A DNA stretch of 64,000 nt from Pedobacter jeongneungensis (GTDB taxonomy: Bacteria; Bacteroidota; Bacteroidia; Sphingobacteriales; Sphingobacteriaceae): positions 310,001 through 374,000 of the forward strand of contig NZ_AYMG01000001.1 in assembly GCF_000633455.1 (NCBI RefSeq). Reading direction: 5' to 3'. Positions within the stretch are counted from its first letter, which is position 1, and each line of letters begins with the position of its first letter. Shown here piece by piece: positions 17,346 to 26,238 of the stretch. The notes under the pieces are model-generated. The model saw only the letters and a list, made by a program, of their open reading frames with translations, had not been told where the DNA came from and did not search any database. Position numbers and translations under genes: made by a program.

Positions 17346-18584
17346 TCAGGATGATAAATCTTTATTTTCCATCCAATTTTTACCTTCGGTAAACCTGGCA
17401 ATCAACATGGCCGCAACATTATCACCTGTGGCATTTAACAAAGTAGCCATCGGATCAACTAAAGTTCCGATAATCATGGCCGGTGGCAAAGCTTCTGGTG
17501 GCAGTTGGTAAGCCGAAATCATTAATAGTTCGCCAATATATCCTCCATTTGGTATTCCACCCTCTACTATACTCACCAAAACCGTAATACCCAATGCCAA
17601 AATAATGGTATCAACATGTACCAAATCTTTACCAAAAATGGCAAAAACAACAGCTATTTTTATAATGGAACTAATGCTAGAGCCATCTTTATGCAGCGTT
17701 GAACCCAATGGAATGGTTACATTGGTGATGTAAGCCGGTACCCCCATTTTTGTAGTCCCTTCCAAATTTGCCGGAATAGTGGCAATGCTGCTACAGGTTC
17801 CGATAGAGGTTAAAGAAGGTACAATATTATTTTTCCAAAACACTTTTATGGCTTTAAATCCACCTGCTACAAAAGCATATAAAGTAAAAAAAACAATAAA
17901 ATAAAATGCCCCAACACCGTAATACAAACCTAAAGCTTTTGCATAGGTACCAAAAAGCTGTGGACCAAATACGCCAACCTGATAGGCAAAATAGGCACCC
18001 AAACCTATCGGACCCAGTTTCATGATTAAAATGATGAGTTTTTTCATCACTTCATTACCAGAAACGAGGAACTTTTTAAATCCTTCGCCTTCTTTTTCTG
18101 CATATAGCGTAGAAAATCCCACTAAAACTGAAAAAATAATCAGCGCCAGCATATTTTTTCTACTTCCTATCTCAAAAAACTCTCCAACGGTTAAAAGTTG
18201 GGTCATTTGTTCGCCAAATGATTGAATTTTTTCTGGTTCTAACGGTATTGTTGCATTTCCCAATTGTTGATGAATCGGAAAAATCCATGTAGCAACCAAT
18301 GTTAAAACAGCAGAAATTAGAATAGTTGAAAGAAATACTAGAACCATAACGGTTAATAATCTTCCTAATTTTTTACTCCGATCTATATTTGCAATGGCAG
18401 ATGAAACTGCAAAAAATACCAATGGAATAACGGCAGTAAACAACAGATTTAAAAATATATCACCCAGGGGTTTTATACTTTCAACACTTTTTCCAAAAAT
18501 TAAGCCTACTATACTTCCTACAGTTATACCTGCCAAAAGCCATAATAAGCCTGAATAATTTTTAAGGATGTTGTTTTTTTCCAT
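17346..18584 (-). CDS. Dicarboxylate/amino acid:cation symporter (SDF/DAACS family)
   Basis: The 412-residue membrane protein has the GltP/DctA architecture of eight helices and two re-entrant hairpins. The first re-entrant loop shows the serine-rich SLTSIGTCSSIATIP. The helix-7 segment is NVTIPLGSTLHKDGSS, where most relatives have NMDG-type motifs. The second hairpin reads VEGGIPNGGYIG, and helix 8 includes VDPMATLLNATGDNVAAMLIAR with the substrate-binding Asp/Asn. It would import acidic amino acids or C4-dicarboxylates with Na+ or H+. Specificity cannot be set from sequence alone. Confidence 0.9.
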   Translation of the reverse strand: MEKNNILKNYSGLLWLLAGITVGSIVGLIFGKSVESIKPLGDIFLNLLFTAVIPLVFFAVSSAIANIDRSKKLGRLLTVMVLVFLSTILISAVLTLVATWIFPIHQQLGNATIPLEPEKIQSFGEQMTQLLTVGEFFEIGSRKNMLALIIFSVLVGFSTLYAEKEGEGFKKFLVSGNEVMKKLIILIMKLGPIGLGAYFAYQVGVFGPQLFGTYAKALGLYYGVGAFYFIVFFTLYAFVAGGFKAIKVFWKNNIVPSLTSIGTCSSIATIPANLEGTTKMGVPAYITNVTIPLGSTLHKDGSSISSIIKIAVVFAIFGKDLVHVDTIILALGITVLVSIVEGGIPNGGYIGELLMISAYQLPPEALPPAMIIGTLVDPMATLLNATGDNVAAMLIARFTEGKNWMENKDLSS

Positions 18585-18597
18585 AAATAATTTAAAT

Positions 18598-18630
18598 AAA
18601 CCTTACAGGTTTTAAAAACCTGTAAGGTTT
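18598..18630 (-). terminator. Palindromic terminator after nadA
   Basis: A 15-bp arm (AAACCTTACAGGTTT) and its complement are separated by a 3-base loop. It lies eight bases after the nadA stop and 13 before the symporter start, both minus strand. The AT-rich ends could act in both directions. The same type of ACCTTACAGGT palindrome is common in this phylum. Confidence 0.65.
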
Positions 18631-18638
18631 GATAGATT

Positions 18639-19637
18639 TTACAACCCCAGTTCCGCAGAAATATCCAGCATCCGTTGAATCGGTTTTCGGGCCAGTTCAA
18701 TAATATGCTCAGGAACAGTTACTTCAGGCAAACCATTTTTAATACATAAATATAGTTTTTCTAAAGTATTTCTTTTCATATACGGACAATCGTTGCAGGC
18801 ACAGCTGTTATTCGGTGGTGCCGGTATAAACGTTTTTGTCGGATTCGCTTTTTCCATCTGGTGGATAATTCCACTTTCGGTAGCCACAATAAATTCGGTA
18901 GCCGGGTTGGTGATGGTGTACTTTAGCAAACCGGTGGTAGAACCAATATAATCAGCCATTTTTAAAACCACTTCTTCACATTCCGGGTGTGCAATAAATT
19001 TGGCATTCGGATGGCGCTCTTTCAGTTTTGTAATTTTCTCCTGCGAAAAAATTTCGTGTACCATACAGGCACCATTCCACAATACCAAATCCCTACCTGT
19101 TTTTTTCGCAACGTAAGCACCCAGGTTACGATCAGGACCAAAAATTATTTTTTGATCTTTTGGCAAACTCTCTACAATCTGCACCGCATTGGTACTTGTA
19201 CAAACAATGTCACTTAAAGCTTTTAATTCGGCCGTGCAGTTTACGTAGGTGATTACCAGGTGATCCGGATATTTTTCCTTAAACTTTCTAAATAAATGCG
19301 GTGGACAACTATCTGCTAATGAGCATCCTGCCTTTACATCAGGCAATAAAACCGTTTTATTAGGCGATAAAATCTTAGCCGTTTCGGCCATAAAATGCAC
19401 GCCAGCAAACACAATTACATCAGCATCCGTTTTTGCAGCTTCCTGCGATAACCCCAAACTATCACCAATATAATCCGCAATATCTTGTATATCAGGTTCT
19501 TGGTAATAATGAGCTAGGATAATGGCATTCTTTTCCTTTTTTAATTTCTCAATCTCTGCAAAAAGATCGAGCGTAGGATCAATTTCTTCTTCTGCGAAAC
19601 CTTTTTTGTTGATTTCTTCTAAGACATCTATGTTCAT
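18639..19637 (-). CDS. nadA: Quinolinate synthase
   Basis: NadA condenses iminoaspartate, made by NadB, with dihydroxyacetone phosphate to give quinolinate for NAD synthesis. It is a [4Fe-4S] enzyme. The 332-residue protein has [81 protein letters not shown] and [20 protein letters not shown], covering the three cluster cysteines. ATG 19637 is preferred over an upstream in-frame GTG (19691). A consensus -7 box lies between them at 19673-19680. It is divergent from nadB. Confidence 0.96.
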   Translation of the reverse strand: MNIDVLEEINKKGFAEEEIDPTLDLFAEIEKLKKEKNAIILAHYYQEPDIQDIADYIGDSLGLSQEAAKTDADVIVFAGVHFMAETAKILSPNKTVLLPDVKAGCSLADSCPPHLFRKFKEKYPDHLVITYVNCTAELKALSDIVCTSTNAVQIVESLPKDQKIIFGPDRNLGAYVAKKTGRDLVLWNGACMVHEIFSQEKITKLKERHPNAKFIAHPECEEVVLKMADYIGSTTGLLKYTITNPATEFIVATESGIIHQMEKANPTKTFIPAPPNNSCACNDCPYMKRNTLEKLYLCIKNGLPEVTVPEHIIELARKPIQRMLDISAELGL

Positions 19638-19672
19638 TTTAAAATTTTCCTTTTTTGAATTTTGACGTTGGT

Positions 19673-19680
19673 CAAAGATA
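19673..19680 (-). promoter_or_regulatory. -7 promoter box of nadA
   Basis: The minus strand reads TATCTTTG, an exact TAnnTTTG match, 35 bases before the nadA ATG. A TTG lies 15 bases further upstream. Confidence 0.55.
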
Positions 19681-19961
19681 AAGCTTTCCACGTCTCAATA
19701 ATTAATAAGTTATTTTAAATAAATAAATCTTGTTTGTTTATTAGTGTGTTAATAATGTTGGCAAGTTCAGAAAATTCTTTCTTTAATATAAGTTGTTAAT
19801 CGTTTACTAACATTTAGATTACATTTTTGTAATATCATAAGTTTGATTTTCAGGCTTATCGAAAATCGGTTCAATTTTTATCAATACTGGAATGTTAATT
19901 GTTTATAAGTGGGTAAAAAGTTAATTACTTGTATAAAGCTGCTTAAAAATTGCGCAAAAGA

Positions 19962-19993
19962 TTGTGGCAAATTGTGTTTTTAGAGTAGCTTTA
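19962..19993 (+). promoter_or_regulatory. Candidate nadB promoter
   Basis: TTG at 19962-19964 is followed after 21 bases by TAGCTTTA at 19986-19993, seven of eight matches to the -7 consensus. The implied leader is about 90 bases. The rest of the nadA-nadB gap (19638-20087) is strongly AT-rich with no gene. Confidence 0.4.
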
Positions 19994-20032
19994 AACATTC
20001 AAATTTATTTGTTAGGATAATTTAGACATGGA

Positions 20033-20059
20033 GTTAACATTTATTAACTAGTTGTTAAC
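20033..20059. promoter_or_regulatory. GTTAAC inverted repeat upstream of nadB
   Basis: GTTAACA and TGTTAAC arms, 13 bases apart, flank a central AACTAGTT palindrome. It ends 28 bases before the nadB start, between the candidate promoter and the gene, where a repressor or structured leader could act. No known NAD-regulator box was recognised. Confidence 0.35.
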
Positions 20060-20087
20060 ATCGTGGATAAAGTAAATGTTTTTATTA

Positions 20088-21674
20088 ATGAGGAAAGTAG
20101 ATTTTCTGGTAATCGGTTCAGGTATAGCGGGTTTGAGTTTTGCACTTAAAGCTGCAAAGTTTGGTAAGGTTTTAATTGTTACGAAGTCTAACGAAGACGA
20201 ATCGAATACAAAATACGCCCAGGGTGGTGTTGCAGTTGTGGTGGATAAAGGTGATTCTTTTGAAAAACATATCGAAGATACACTGATTGCAGGCGATGGA
20301 TTATGCGATGAAAAAATTGTGGAAATCGTTGTAAAAGAGGGTCCTCAGCGTATTCAGGAGATCATTGACTATGGTATAAATTTCGATAAGGACAACTCTG
20401 GTTTTTATGATCTGGCCAAGGAGGGTGGTCACTCCGAACACCGTGTTTTACACTATAAAGATATTACCGGATATGAGATTGAGCGGGTGTTGCTAAATGA
20501 AATACATGAGAATAACAACATAGAGATATTAACACATTACTTTGCATTGGAGTTGATCACACAGCATCACCTGGGTGAATTTGTGGATAAACGTACCGAA
20601 GATATTAACTGTTATGGGATATATGCCTTTAACACAGAGCTTAACGATGTGGAAAAGATTGTGGCAAATGTGACTGTGATGGCATCGGGTGGTGCCGGAC
20701 ATGTGTATTCGGCCACAACAAATCCGGTTATTGCAACAGGCGATGGTATGGCGATGGTTTACCGTGCTAAAGGAAAAGTGAGGAATATGGAGTTTATACA
20801 GTTCCATCCAACCGCTTTATATCATCCTGGAGAGTATCCTTCATTCTTAATTTCGGAAGCGGTGAGGGGTTTTGGTGGCGTTTTAAGGCGTAAAAATGGT
20901 GAAGAATTTATGCAAGAGTATGATGAGCGTAAATCGTTGGCCCCGCGTGACATTGTAGCCCGTGCAGTGGATAATGAAATGAAAAAATCAGGCGATGACT
21001 TTGTGTATCTGGACATTACCATGCGTAGTAAAGCAGATATATTAAAGCATTTTCCTAATATATATGCGAAATGTTTGTCAATTGGGATCGATATGACGAA
21101 AGATTATATCCCGGTTACGCCAGCATCCCATTATATGTGTGGTGGTATCCTGGTTGATGAATATGGCCGTTCTTCAATCAAAAATCTATATGCCTGTGGA
21201 GAATGTTCTTCAACGGGTTTGCATGGAGCTAACCGTCTGGCTTCCAATTCTTTACTCGAAGCTACTGTTTTTGCGCATCGCATTTATCAGGATGCCATTG
21301 AAAACTTTAAAAATAATGTGATTCCTGATCATATTCCGGAGTGGGACTCGAAAGGCGTTACTCAAAGTAATGAAGATATATTGGTAACACATAATCTGAG
21401 AGAGCTGCAAAAAGTTATGGGTGATTATGTAGGTATTGTACGTTCTGATTTCCGTTTAGAAAGGGCACATCGTCGTCTGTTTTTAATTTACCAGGAAACA
21501 GAAGAATTTTATAAAAAGAATAAGGTTTCGGTTAAACTTTGCGAATTGCGTAATGTCATCCAAACGGCTTACCTGGTGATTAAATCGGCGATGCAAAGAA
21601 AAGAGAGTAGGGGATTACATTATACTACCGATTATCCGGAACATGCTAAAGAACTGGTAGATACTGTTTTTTAG
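20088..21674 (+). CDS. nadB: L-aspartate oxidase
   Basis: This FAD enzyme oxidises L-aspartate to iminoaspartate, the first step of de novo NAD synthesis, and partners with NadA. The 528-residue protein opens with DFLVIGSGIAGLSFALKAA. It has TKYAQGGVAVV, EGGHSEHRVLHYKDITGYEIE, ASGGAGHVYSATTNPVIATGDG, FIQFHPTALY and PASHYMCGGILVDEYGRSS...CGECSSTGLHGANRLASNSLLEA, the fumarate-reductase-type set. A C-terminal helical domain follows. ATG 20088 begins like other family members; an in-frame ATG four codons upstream is possible. Confidence 0.97.
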   Translation: MRKVDFLVIGSGIAGLSFALKAAKFGKVLIVTKSNEDESNTKYAQGGVAVVVDKGDSFEKHIEDTLIAGDGLCDEKIVEIVVKEGPQRIQEIIDYGINFDKDNSGFYDLAKEGGHSEHRVLHYKDITGYEIERVLLNEIHENNNIEILTHYFALELITQHHLGEFVDKRTEDINCYGIYAFNTELNDVEKIVANVTVMASGGAGHVYSATTNPVIATGDGMAMVYRAKGKVRNMEFIQFHPTALYHPGEYPSFLISEAVRGFGGVLRRKNGEEFMQEYDERKSLAPRDIVARAVDNEMKKSGDDFVYLDITMRSKADILKHFPNIYAKCLSIGIDMTKDYIPVTPASHYMCGGILVDEYGRSSIKNLYACGECSSTGLHGANRLASNSLLEATVFAHRIYQDAIENFKNNVIPDHIPEWDSKGVTQSNEDILVTHNLRELQKVMGDYVGIVRSDFRLERAHRRLFLIYQETEEFYKKNKVSVKLCELRNVIQTAYLVIKSAMQRKESRGLHYTTDYPEHAKELVDTVF

Positions 21675-21678
21675 CCCC

Positions 21679-21739
21679 TGTCAGTCTGAGGTTGTCGAAG
21701 ATCTGTTAATATATGCTTCGACAAGCTCAGCATGACAAG
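21679..21739. repeat. Palindromic intergenic repeat, family A
   Basis: TGTCAGTCTGAGGTTGTCGAAG and GCTTCGACAAGCTCAGCATGACA style arms (each matching family A) surround a 12-base AT-rich centre directly after nadB. Confidence 0.8.
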
Positions 21740-21788
21740 ATAATTTTACCACATCATCCGTTATCCATCAACCATCTTATATTATATT

Positions 21789-22301
21789 ATGCCTTTAATA
21801 CTGCCCGTAAAAAATAAATACCCTGAAATAGGAAAAGATAATTTCATTGCCGAAAATGCCACCATTGTTGGTGATGTGGTGATTGGTGATAAATGCTCGG
21901 TATGGTTTAATGCCGTCATTAGAGGCGATGTAAATGCCATTACGATTGGAAATGAATCAAATATACAGGATGGAGCGGTAATCCACGCTACGTACTTAAA
22001 AGCCTCAACACACATCGGTAATCGCGTATCTGTAGGGCACAATGCTATTGTACATGGTTGTACTGTACAAGATAATGTTTTAATAGGTATGGGTGCTATT
22101 GTAATGGATCACGCCATCATAGAAGAGTATTGTATTATTGCGGCGGGTTCAGTTGTATTAGAGAATACCATTTGCGAAACTGGTTATTTATATGCCGGCA
22201 CACCTGCAAAAAAAATAAAGCCCATTACTGAAGAGCAAAGGGCTTTATTAAATAAGTTACCTGATAATTATATTATGTATTCGGGCTGGTTCGCCCAATA
22301 G
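21789..22301 (+). CDS. Gamma-class carbonic anhydrase-like protein
   Basis: The 170-residue protein is a left-handed beta-helix built from hexapeptide repeats (IVGDVV, IGDKCS, AITIGN, VSVGHN, VLIGMG and others). The metal-binding histidines are in DGAVIHAT and VGHNAIVHG. The conserved start IGKDNFIAENATIVGDV and the WFNAVIRGD segment place it in the gamma-CA/YrdA/PaaY group. A C-terminal helix follows. These trimers bind zinc or iron; activity as a carbonic anhydrase varies. It stands alone between two repeats. Confidence 0.9.
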   Translation: MPLILPVKNKYPEIGKDNFIAENATIVGDVVIGDKCSVWFNAVIRGDVNAITIGNESNIQDGAVIHATYLKASTHIGNRVSVGHNAIVHGCTVQDNVLIGMGAIVMDHAIIEEYCIIAAGSVVLENTICETGYLYAGTPAKKIKPITEEQRALLNKLPDNYIMYSGWFAQ

Positions 22302-22305
22302 TTTC

Positions 22306-22400
22306 CGTCATGCTGAACTTGTTTCAGCATCTTTGTTGCTATTAAGACCCTGAAATAAATTACCTCCGGTGAGCTCGCTAAGGCTCGGTTCAGGGTGAAG
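22306..22400. repeat. Diverged palindromic repeat, family A-like
   Basis: CGTCATGCTGAACTTGTTTC at the left is partly matched by CTCGGTTCAGGGTGAAG at the right, around the smaller dyad GGTGAGCTCGCTAAGGCTC. It lies between convergent genes. Confidence 0.5.
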
Positions 22401-22408
22401 GCTTATTT

Positions 22409-24052
22409 TTAATCACTTTTAGGAGGTGGTATCACCAATGGATCTTCCCGTTCCCAGTTGGGTTTTAAATCCATTAAAGCTTTTAAGTACCAAACTTTTT
22501 CGGGCTGGTAACCGCCTTTAACGCTTCCAGTATCCCATACTCCGTTTTTATTATCGTCGTACACTACCCTGAGCATGTATTTTCCGGCAGGATATTTAGA
22601 AAATAGAATCTTTGAATTTTTGCTTATTGGATAAGATTTAATGACGTCTTTTTTCTCGTTTAGAAATTGTACAATATAATTTTTTGCGGTATCTGGTACA
22701 GTAACATTTAAGGCCAATGTAGTGTAGGCATCAGAACTCTCCAGTGTAAATTTCTTGGGTACATCTTTGTTTTTTGCATTAAATATAGCTGTAAATGCAC
22801 CTGCCCCAAGTTTTAAATCATAAGTTCTTTTGGTTTTCCAGGGATATTTGATGTAGTATTTCTGTTGATCTACACTGTCTTTTATCAGTTCGAAATTGGT
22901 ACGTTTTACAGAATCTTCTAATAGCGTGATCTTGGAAGGATCTGCACCAGTCATTGGAAATGGAAAGGTTAGTGTTAAATTTTGAAACGGATTTAACTTA
23001 CCTCCAGACAGGTTATCTGCTATAGTTACGTCACGGGTATAAGTATCTTTTTTACCACGGGTAAAGTTTAGTGTTTGTAATACTTTACCCTGATCCTGGA
23101 TAGCCACTTTAACCGAATCGAAACTCAGGTCTTTCAACCATATTTTTGCTGTATCATTATTTTTGGTAAAGTGAACGTACTTTCCAACATCAACAGCTGG
23201 TGGATCCATAATCGTAATTTTAGGGCTTTTAAGCTGCTGATTGAAGATAATTAATATACTTCCATCATTATTCAGTTTTCGGTCTACCACGCGAAATTCT
23301 GGCGCTAATTCCTTAAAAATTTGAAGGTTAATATTATCCAGGTTTTTATCGATCACCACAGGTTCTTTAATAAAACCTACTTCATCCGAAATCTGCTGAT
23401 AAATTTTATCACCACCGCCGCTACTTTCCTTAATGGCGTAAACTTTATAGGTACCTTTTCTTAAGTTGTTTAATTTATAGGTTCCCGCGCTATCTGTAGT
23501 AGTGTATATAGATGGACGCTTTTTTCCAAAAATGGTATCCCGTTCTAAAGGAAGAATAAATACGGTAGCATCTTTTTCTGGTTCATCACTTAGCGAATTG
23601 ATGACTTTACCACTGATGGATAAAGAATCTATATCCGGACCGGTTGAAAAAACATAAGATAAATTTTTGACGACATTACCTTCGTTTACATCAGCTATGG
23701 ATTTTCCAAAATTTAAAGTATAGGTTGTATTTTTTTCCAAAGAGTCCTGAAGGGCAATTTCTAATCTTTTTGATCTCTTTTTTAAAACCGGAAGTTTTTC
23801 CTGATCAGGAGAAATAGAAAATTCTTTAAACTCATCTTTGATGTTAAAATATTCATCAAACTCAATAATGATTTTTTTAGCATTAAAATTCCTGGTTTGA
23901 TTTTTTGGTGTCATACTCAAAACCTTTGGTGGTTTGGTATCTTTCGGTCCACCTTGTGGGGTTTGGATACTTGCACAACCAAAAAATAGGAGTAGGGTTA
24001 CTACAACCAATAAATTTTTAAGGTTAAAATATTTATCTTTCAAATTTGGCAT
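22409..24052 (-). CDS. Lipoprotein with Ig-like (SbsA/Big_5) domain
   Basis: The 547-residue protein has a lipoprotein signal (LLLFFGC, Cys26). An Ig-like SbsA-type domain at about residues 40-140 shows PPKVLSMTPKNQTRNFNAKKIIIEFDEYF and the typical TYTLNFGKSIADVNEGN...YVFSTG end. SISGKVINSLSDEPEKDATVFILP starts a carboxypeptidase-regulatory-like beta domain at about 145-215. Further beta-rich segments end in a proline-rich tail. It is a conserved outer-membrane-associated lipoprotein of the phylum without assigned function. It follows mnmG on the minus strand after 121 bases. Confidence 0.82.
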   Translation of the reverse strand: MPNLKDKYFNLKNLLVVVTLLLFFGCASIQTPQGGPKDTKPPKVLSMTPKNQTRNFNAKKIIIEFDEYFNIKDEFKEFSISPDQEKLPVLKKRSKRLEIALQDSLEKNTTYTLNFGKSIADVNEGNVVKNLSYVFSTGPDIDSLSISGKVINSLSDEPEKDATVFILPLERDTIFGKKRPSIYTTTDSAGTYKLNNLRKGTYKVYAIKESSGGGDKIYQQISDEVGFIKEPVVIDKNLDNINLQIFKELAPEFRVVDRKLNNDGSILIIFNQQLKSPKITIMDPPAVDVGKYVHFTKNNDTAKIWLKDLSFDSVKVAIQDQGKVLQTLNFTRGKKDTYTRDVTIADNLSGGKLNPFQNLTLTFPFPMTGADPSKITLLEDSVKRTNFELIKDSVDQQKYYIKYPWKTKRTYDLKLGAGAFTAIFNAKNKDVPKKFTLESSDAYTTLALNVTVPDTAKNYIVQFLNEKKDVIKSYPISKNSKILFSKYPAGKYMLRVVYDDNKNGVWDTGSVKGGYQPEKVWYLKALMDLKPNWEREDPLVIPPPKSD

Positions 24053-24173
24053 ATTTTAAATGTTCTGACGAATTTTTATACTTTTTGGAACTGCAATATT
24101 AAAAAATCTTTTTATAAGCTTATATCGCTTTATTTAAAGTCGTTTTTAAATTATTTAAAGTATTGATTATCAA

Positions 24174-26036
24174 TTACTTATTAATATAAACCATCAAAAC
24201 TGATATATCTGAAGGAGAAACACCTGAAATTCTAGATGCCTGACCTAAAGTGCGTGGTTTGATCTTAAATAATTTTTCTCGTGCCTCTTTAGAAATGGAA
24301 ACAATTTTGTTATAATCAAAATCTGGCTTAATTTCTTTGTCTTCCATTTTTAGCATTTTGGCTACAATTTCATTTTCCTTCTCAAAATAACTTTCGTATT
24401 TAATTTTGATTTCGGCTTGCTCTATCGTTTCATTATCTAAATTTTTGGTTGCTTCAGCAAGAGGTTTACTAACCTTAATCAGATCTTGTAATCCAACGTG
24501 AGGTCTTCCAACTAAGCTATGGATTTTTACGTTTTGATTTAAAGCGCTTGATCCTAAACTTTCGAGCATCGGATTTGCATCGGCCATTTCTATACCTTGA
24601 TTCCTGGTGAATTTTACCAATGCTTCAGCATTTGCAATCTTTTGATTTACCTTTTCTAAACGTTCATCAGATATTAATCCTAATTCATGACCAATAGGGG
24701 AGAGACGAATATCAGCATTATCTTGTCTTAATAATAAACGATGTTCTGCTCTTGAGGTGAACATGCGATATGGTTCTTCAGTTCCTTTGGTAACCAGGTC
24801 GTCAATCAAAACACCAATATAACTATCAGATCTTTTCATGATCAACTCATGTTTATCATGAATTTTTTGATGTGCATTTATCCCCGCCATGAAACCCTGA
24901 CAAGCTGCTTCTTCATAACCTGTAGTTCCATTAATCTGTCCTGCTAAAAATAAATTGCTGATCAATTTAGTTTCTAATGTTAAAGATAATTGGGTAGGTG
25001 GAAAGAAATCGTATTCTATGGCATAACCCGGTCTGAACATTTTTGCCTGCTCAAAACCTGGTATTAATCTAAGTGCTTTAAATTGCACATCCTCCGGAAG
25101 CGAAGTTGAAAATCCATTTACATAAATTTCGCAGGTATTCCATCCTTCTGGTTCAACAAAAATCTGGTGCCTGTCTCGCTCAGCAAAACGGTTAATTTTA
25201 TCTTCAATAGAAGGGCAGTATCTCGGGCCTAAACCTTTAATACGGCCTGTAAACATTGGCGATTTTTCGAAACCTTCTTTTAAAGTTTCGTGTACTTCGT
25301 TATTTGTATAGGTAATCCAGCAGCAACGTTGATCGGTGGTAACAGGAGTATCGGTGAAAGAAAATTTACTTCTGTCATCATCGCCCCATTGTTCTTCCAT
25401 TTTAGAATAATCTAAACTTCTTCCATCAACACGTGGGGGAGTACCTGTTTTCATCCTCCCTGATTCCATACCCAATTCTACCAACTGCTCCGTAATTCCT
25501 GTAGATGATCGCTCTGCCGTTCTGCCTCCACCAAATTTCTTTTCTCCAATATGGATAATTCCATTTAAAAAGGTACCGTTAGTGAGCACTACTGCTGTGC
25601 TTTCTATTTCAATGCCTAGTGAAGTTTTTACACCATAAACGGTATTATCTTTAACCAATAAACCTACAACGTTATCCTGCCACATGTCAACGTTTGGTGT
25701 ATTTTCTAAGGCCAATCTCCATTCTTCAGCAAAGCGCATCCTGTCTATTTGAGCCCTCGGACTCCACATAGCAGGTCCTTTAGATTTGTTTAGCATTCTA
25801 AACTGAATGGTTGATTTATCTGATATAATACCAGAATATCCACCGAGCGCATCAACCTCACGAACAATCTGTCCTTTAGCTACGCCACCCATAGCAGGGT
25901 TACAGCTCATTTGGGCAATGGTGCCCATATTCATGGTGATTAGTAAAACAGATGATCCTAAGTTGGCAGCAGCAGCAGCAGCTTCACAGCCTGCATGACC
26001 AGCACCAACCACAATCAAATCGTATTTTGAAAACAT
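24174..26036 (-). CDS. mnmG: tRNA U34 carboxymethylaminomethyl-modifying enzyme, FAD subunit
   Basis: MnmG (GidA) acts with MnmE to modify the wobble uridine of several tRNAs, using FAD and methylene-THF. The 620-residue protein starts [23 protein letters not shown]. It has [83 protein letters not shown] and [17 protein letters not shown], in family order, and ends with the helical MnmE-binding domain. Two parS-like sites lie in its upstream region (26057-26072 and 26190-26205). Confidence 0.97.
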   Translation of the reverse strand: MFSKYDLIVVGAGHAGCEAAAAAANLGSSVLLITMNMGTIAQMSCNPAMGGVAKGQIVREVDALGGYSGIISDKSTIQFRMLNKSKGPAMWSPRAQIDRMRFAEEWRLALENTPNVDMWQDNVVGLLVKDNTVYGVKTSLGIEIESTAVVLTNGTFLNGIIHIGEKKFGGGRTAERSSTGITEQLVELGMESGRMKTGTPPRVDGRSLDYSKMEEQWGDDDRSKFSFTDTPVTTDQRCCWITYTNNEVHETLKEGFEKSPMFTGRIKGLGPRYCPSIEDKINRFAERDRHQIFVEPEGWNTCEIYVNGFSTSLPEDVQFKALRLIPGFEQAKMFRPGYAIEYDFFPPTQLSLTLETKLISNLFLAGQINGTTGYEEAACQGFMAGINAHQKIHDKHELIMKRSDSYIGVLIDDLVTKGTEEPYRMFTSRAEHRLLLRQDNADIRLSPIGHELGLISDERLEKVNQKIANAEALVKFTRNQGIEMADANPMLESLGSSALNQNVKIHSLVGRPHVGLQDLIKVSKPLAEATKNLDNETIEQAEIKIKYESYFEKENEIVAKMLKMEDKEIKPDFDYNKIVSISKEAREKLFKIKPRTLGQASRISGVSPSDISVLMVYINK

Positions 26037-26056
26037 TTTATTGTATATTTCTTTAA

Positions 26057-26072
26057 TGTTCCACGTGGAACA
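26057..26072. promoter_or_regulatory. parS-like ParB binding site 1
   Basis: TGTTCCACGTGGAACA is a perfect 16-bp palindrome. It differs from the broadly conserved parS sequence TGTTTCACGTGAAACA at two symmetric positions. It lies 20 bases upstream of mnmG. Confidence 0.75.
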
Positions 26073-26144
26073 ATTTTATTAATTTGCTTATTATAGTCAA
26101 CAGGGCCATATTAGGATGCTCACTATTTTAATATAAATATATAG

Positions 26145-26169
26145 CCCTTCGACTAGGCTCAGGGTGACA
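26145..26169. repeat. Single arm of family A repeat
   Basis: CCCTTCGACTAGGCTCAGGG and then TGACA match one arm of family A. The opposite arm is missing, so this is a partial copy between the two parS-like sites. Confidence 0.6.
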
Positions 26170-26189
26170 GTATTCTTTGATTTTACTTA

Positions 26190-26205
26190 TGTTCCACGTG
26201 AAACA
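26190..26205. promoter_or_regulatory. parS-like ParB binding site 2
   Basis: TGTTCCACGTGAAACA matches the parS consensus at 15 of 16 positions. It is 133 bases from site 1, between the uup-like gene and mnmG. Confidence 0.8.
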
Positions 26206-26238
26206 TAACGCGGAAAACAGAATAGAATTGTTTTTAAT

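Noticed and set aside
20062..20070. CGTGGATAA, one mismatch from a DnaA box
   Set aside because: It is a single copy without a cluster of further boxes. Not enough to propose an origin in the nadA-nadB gap.
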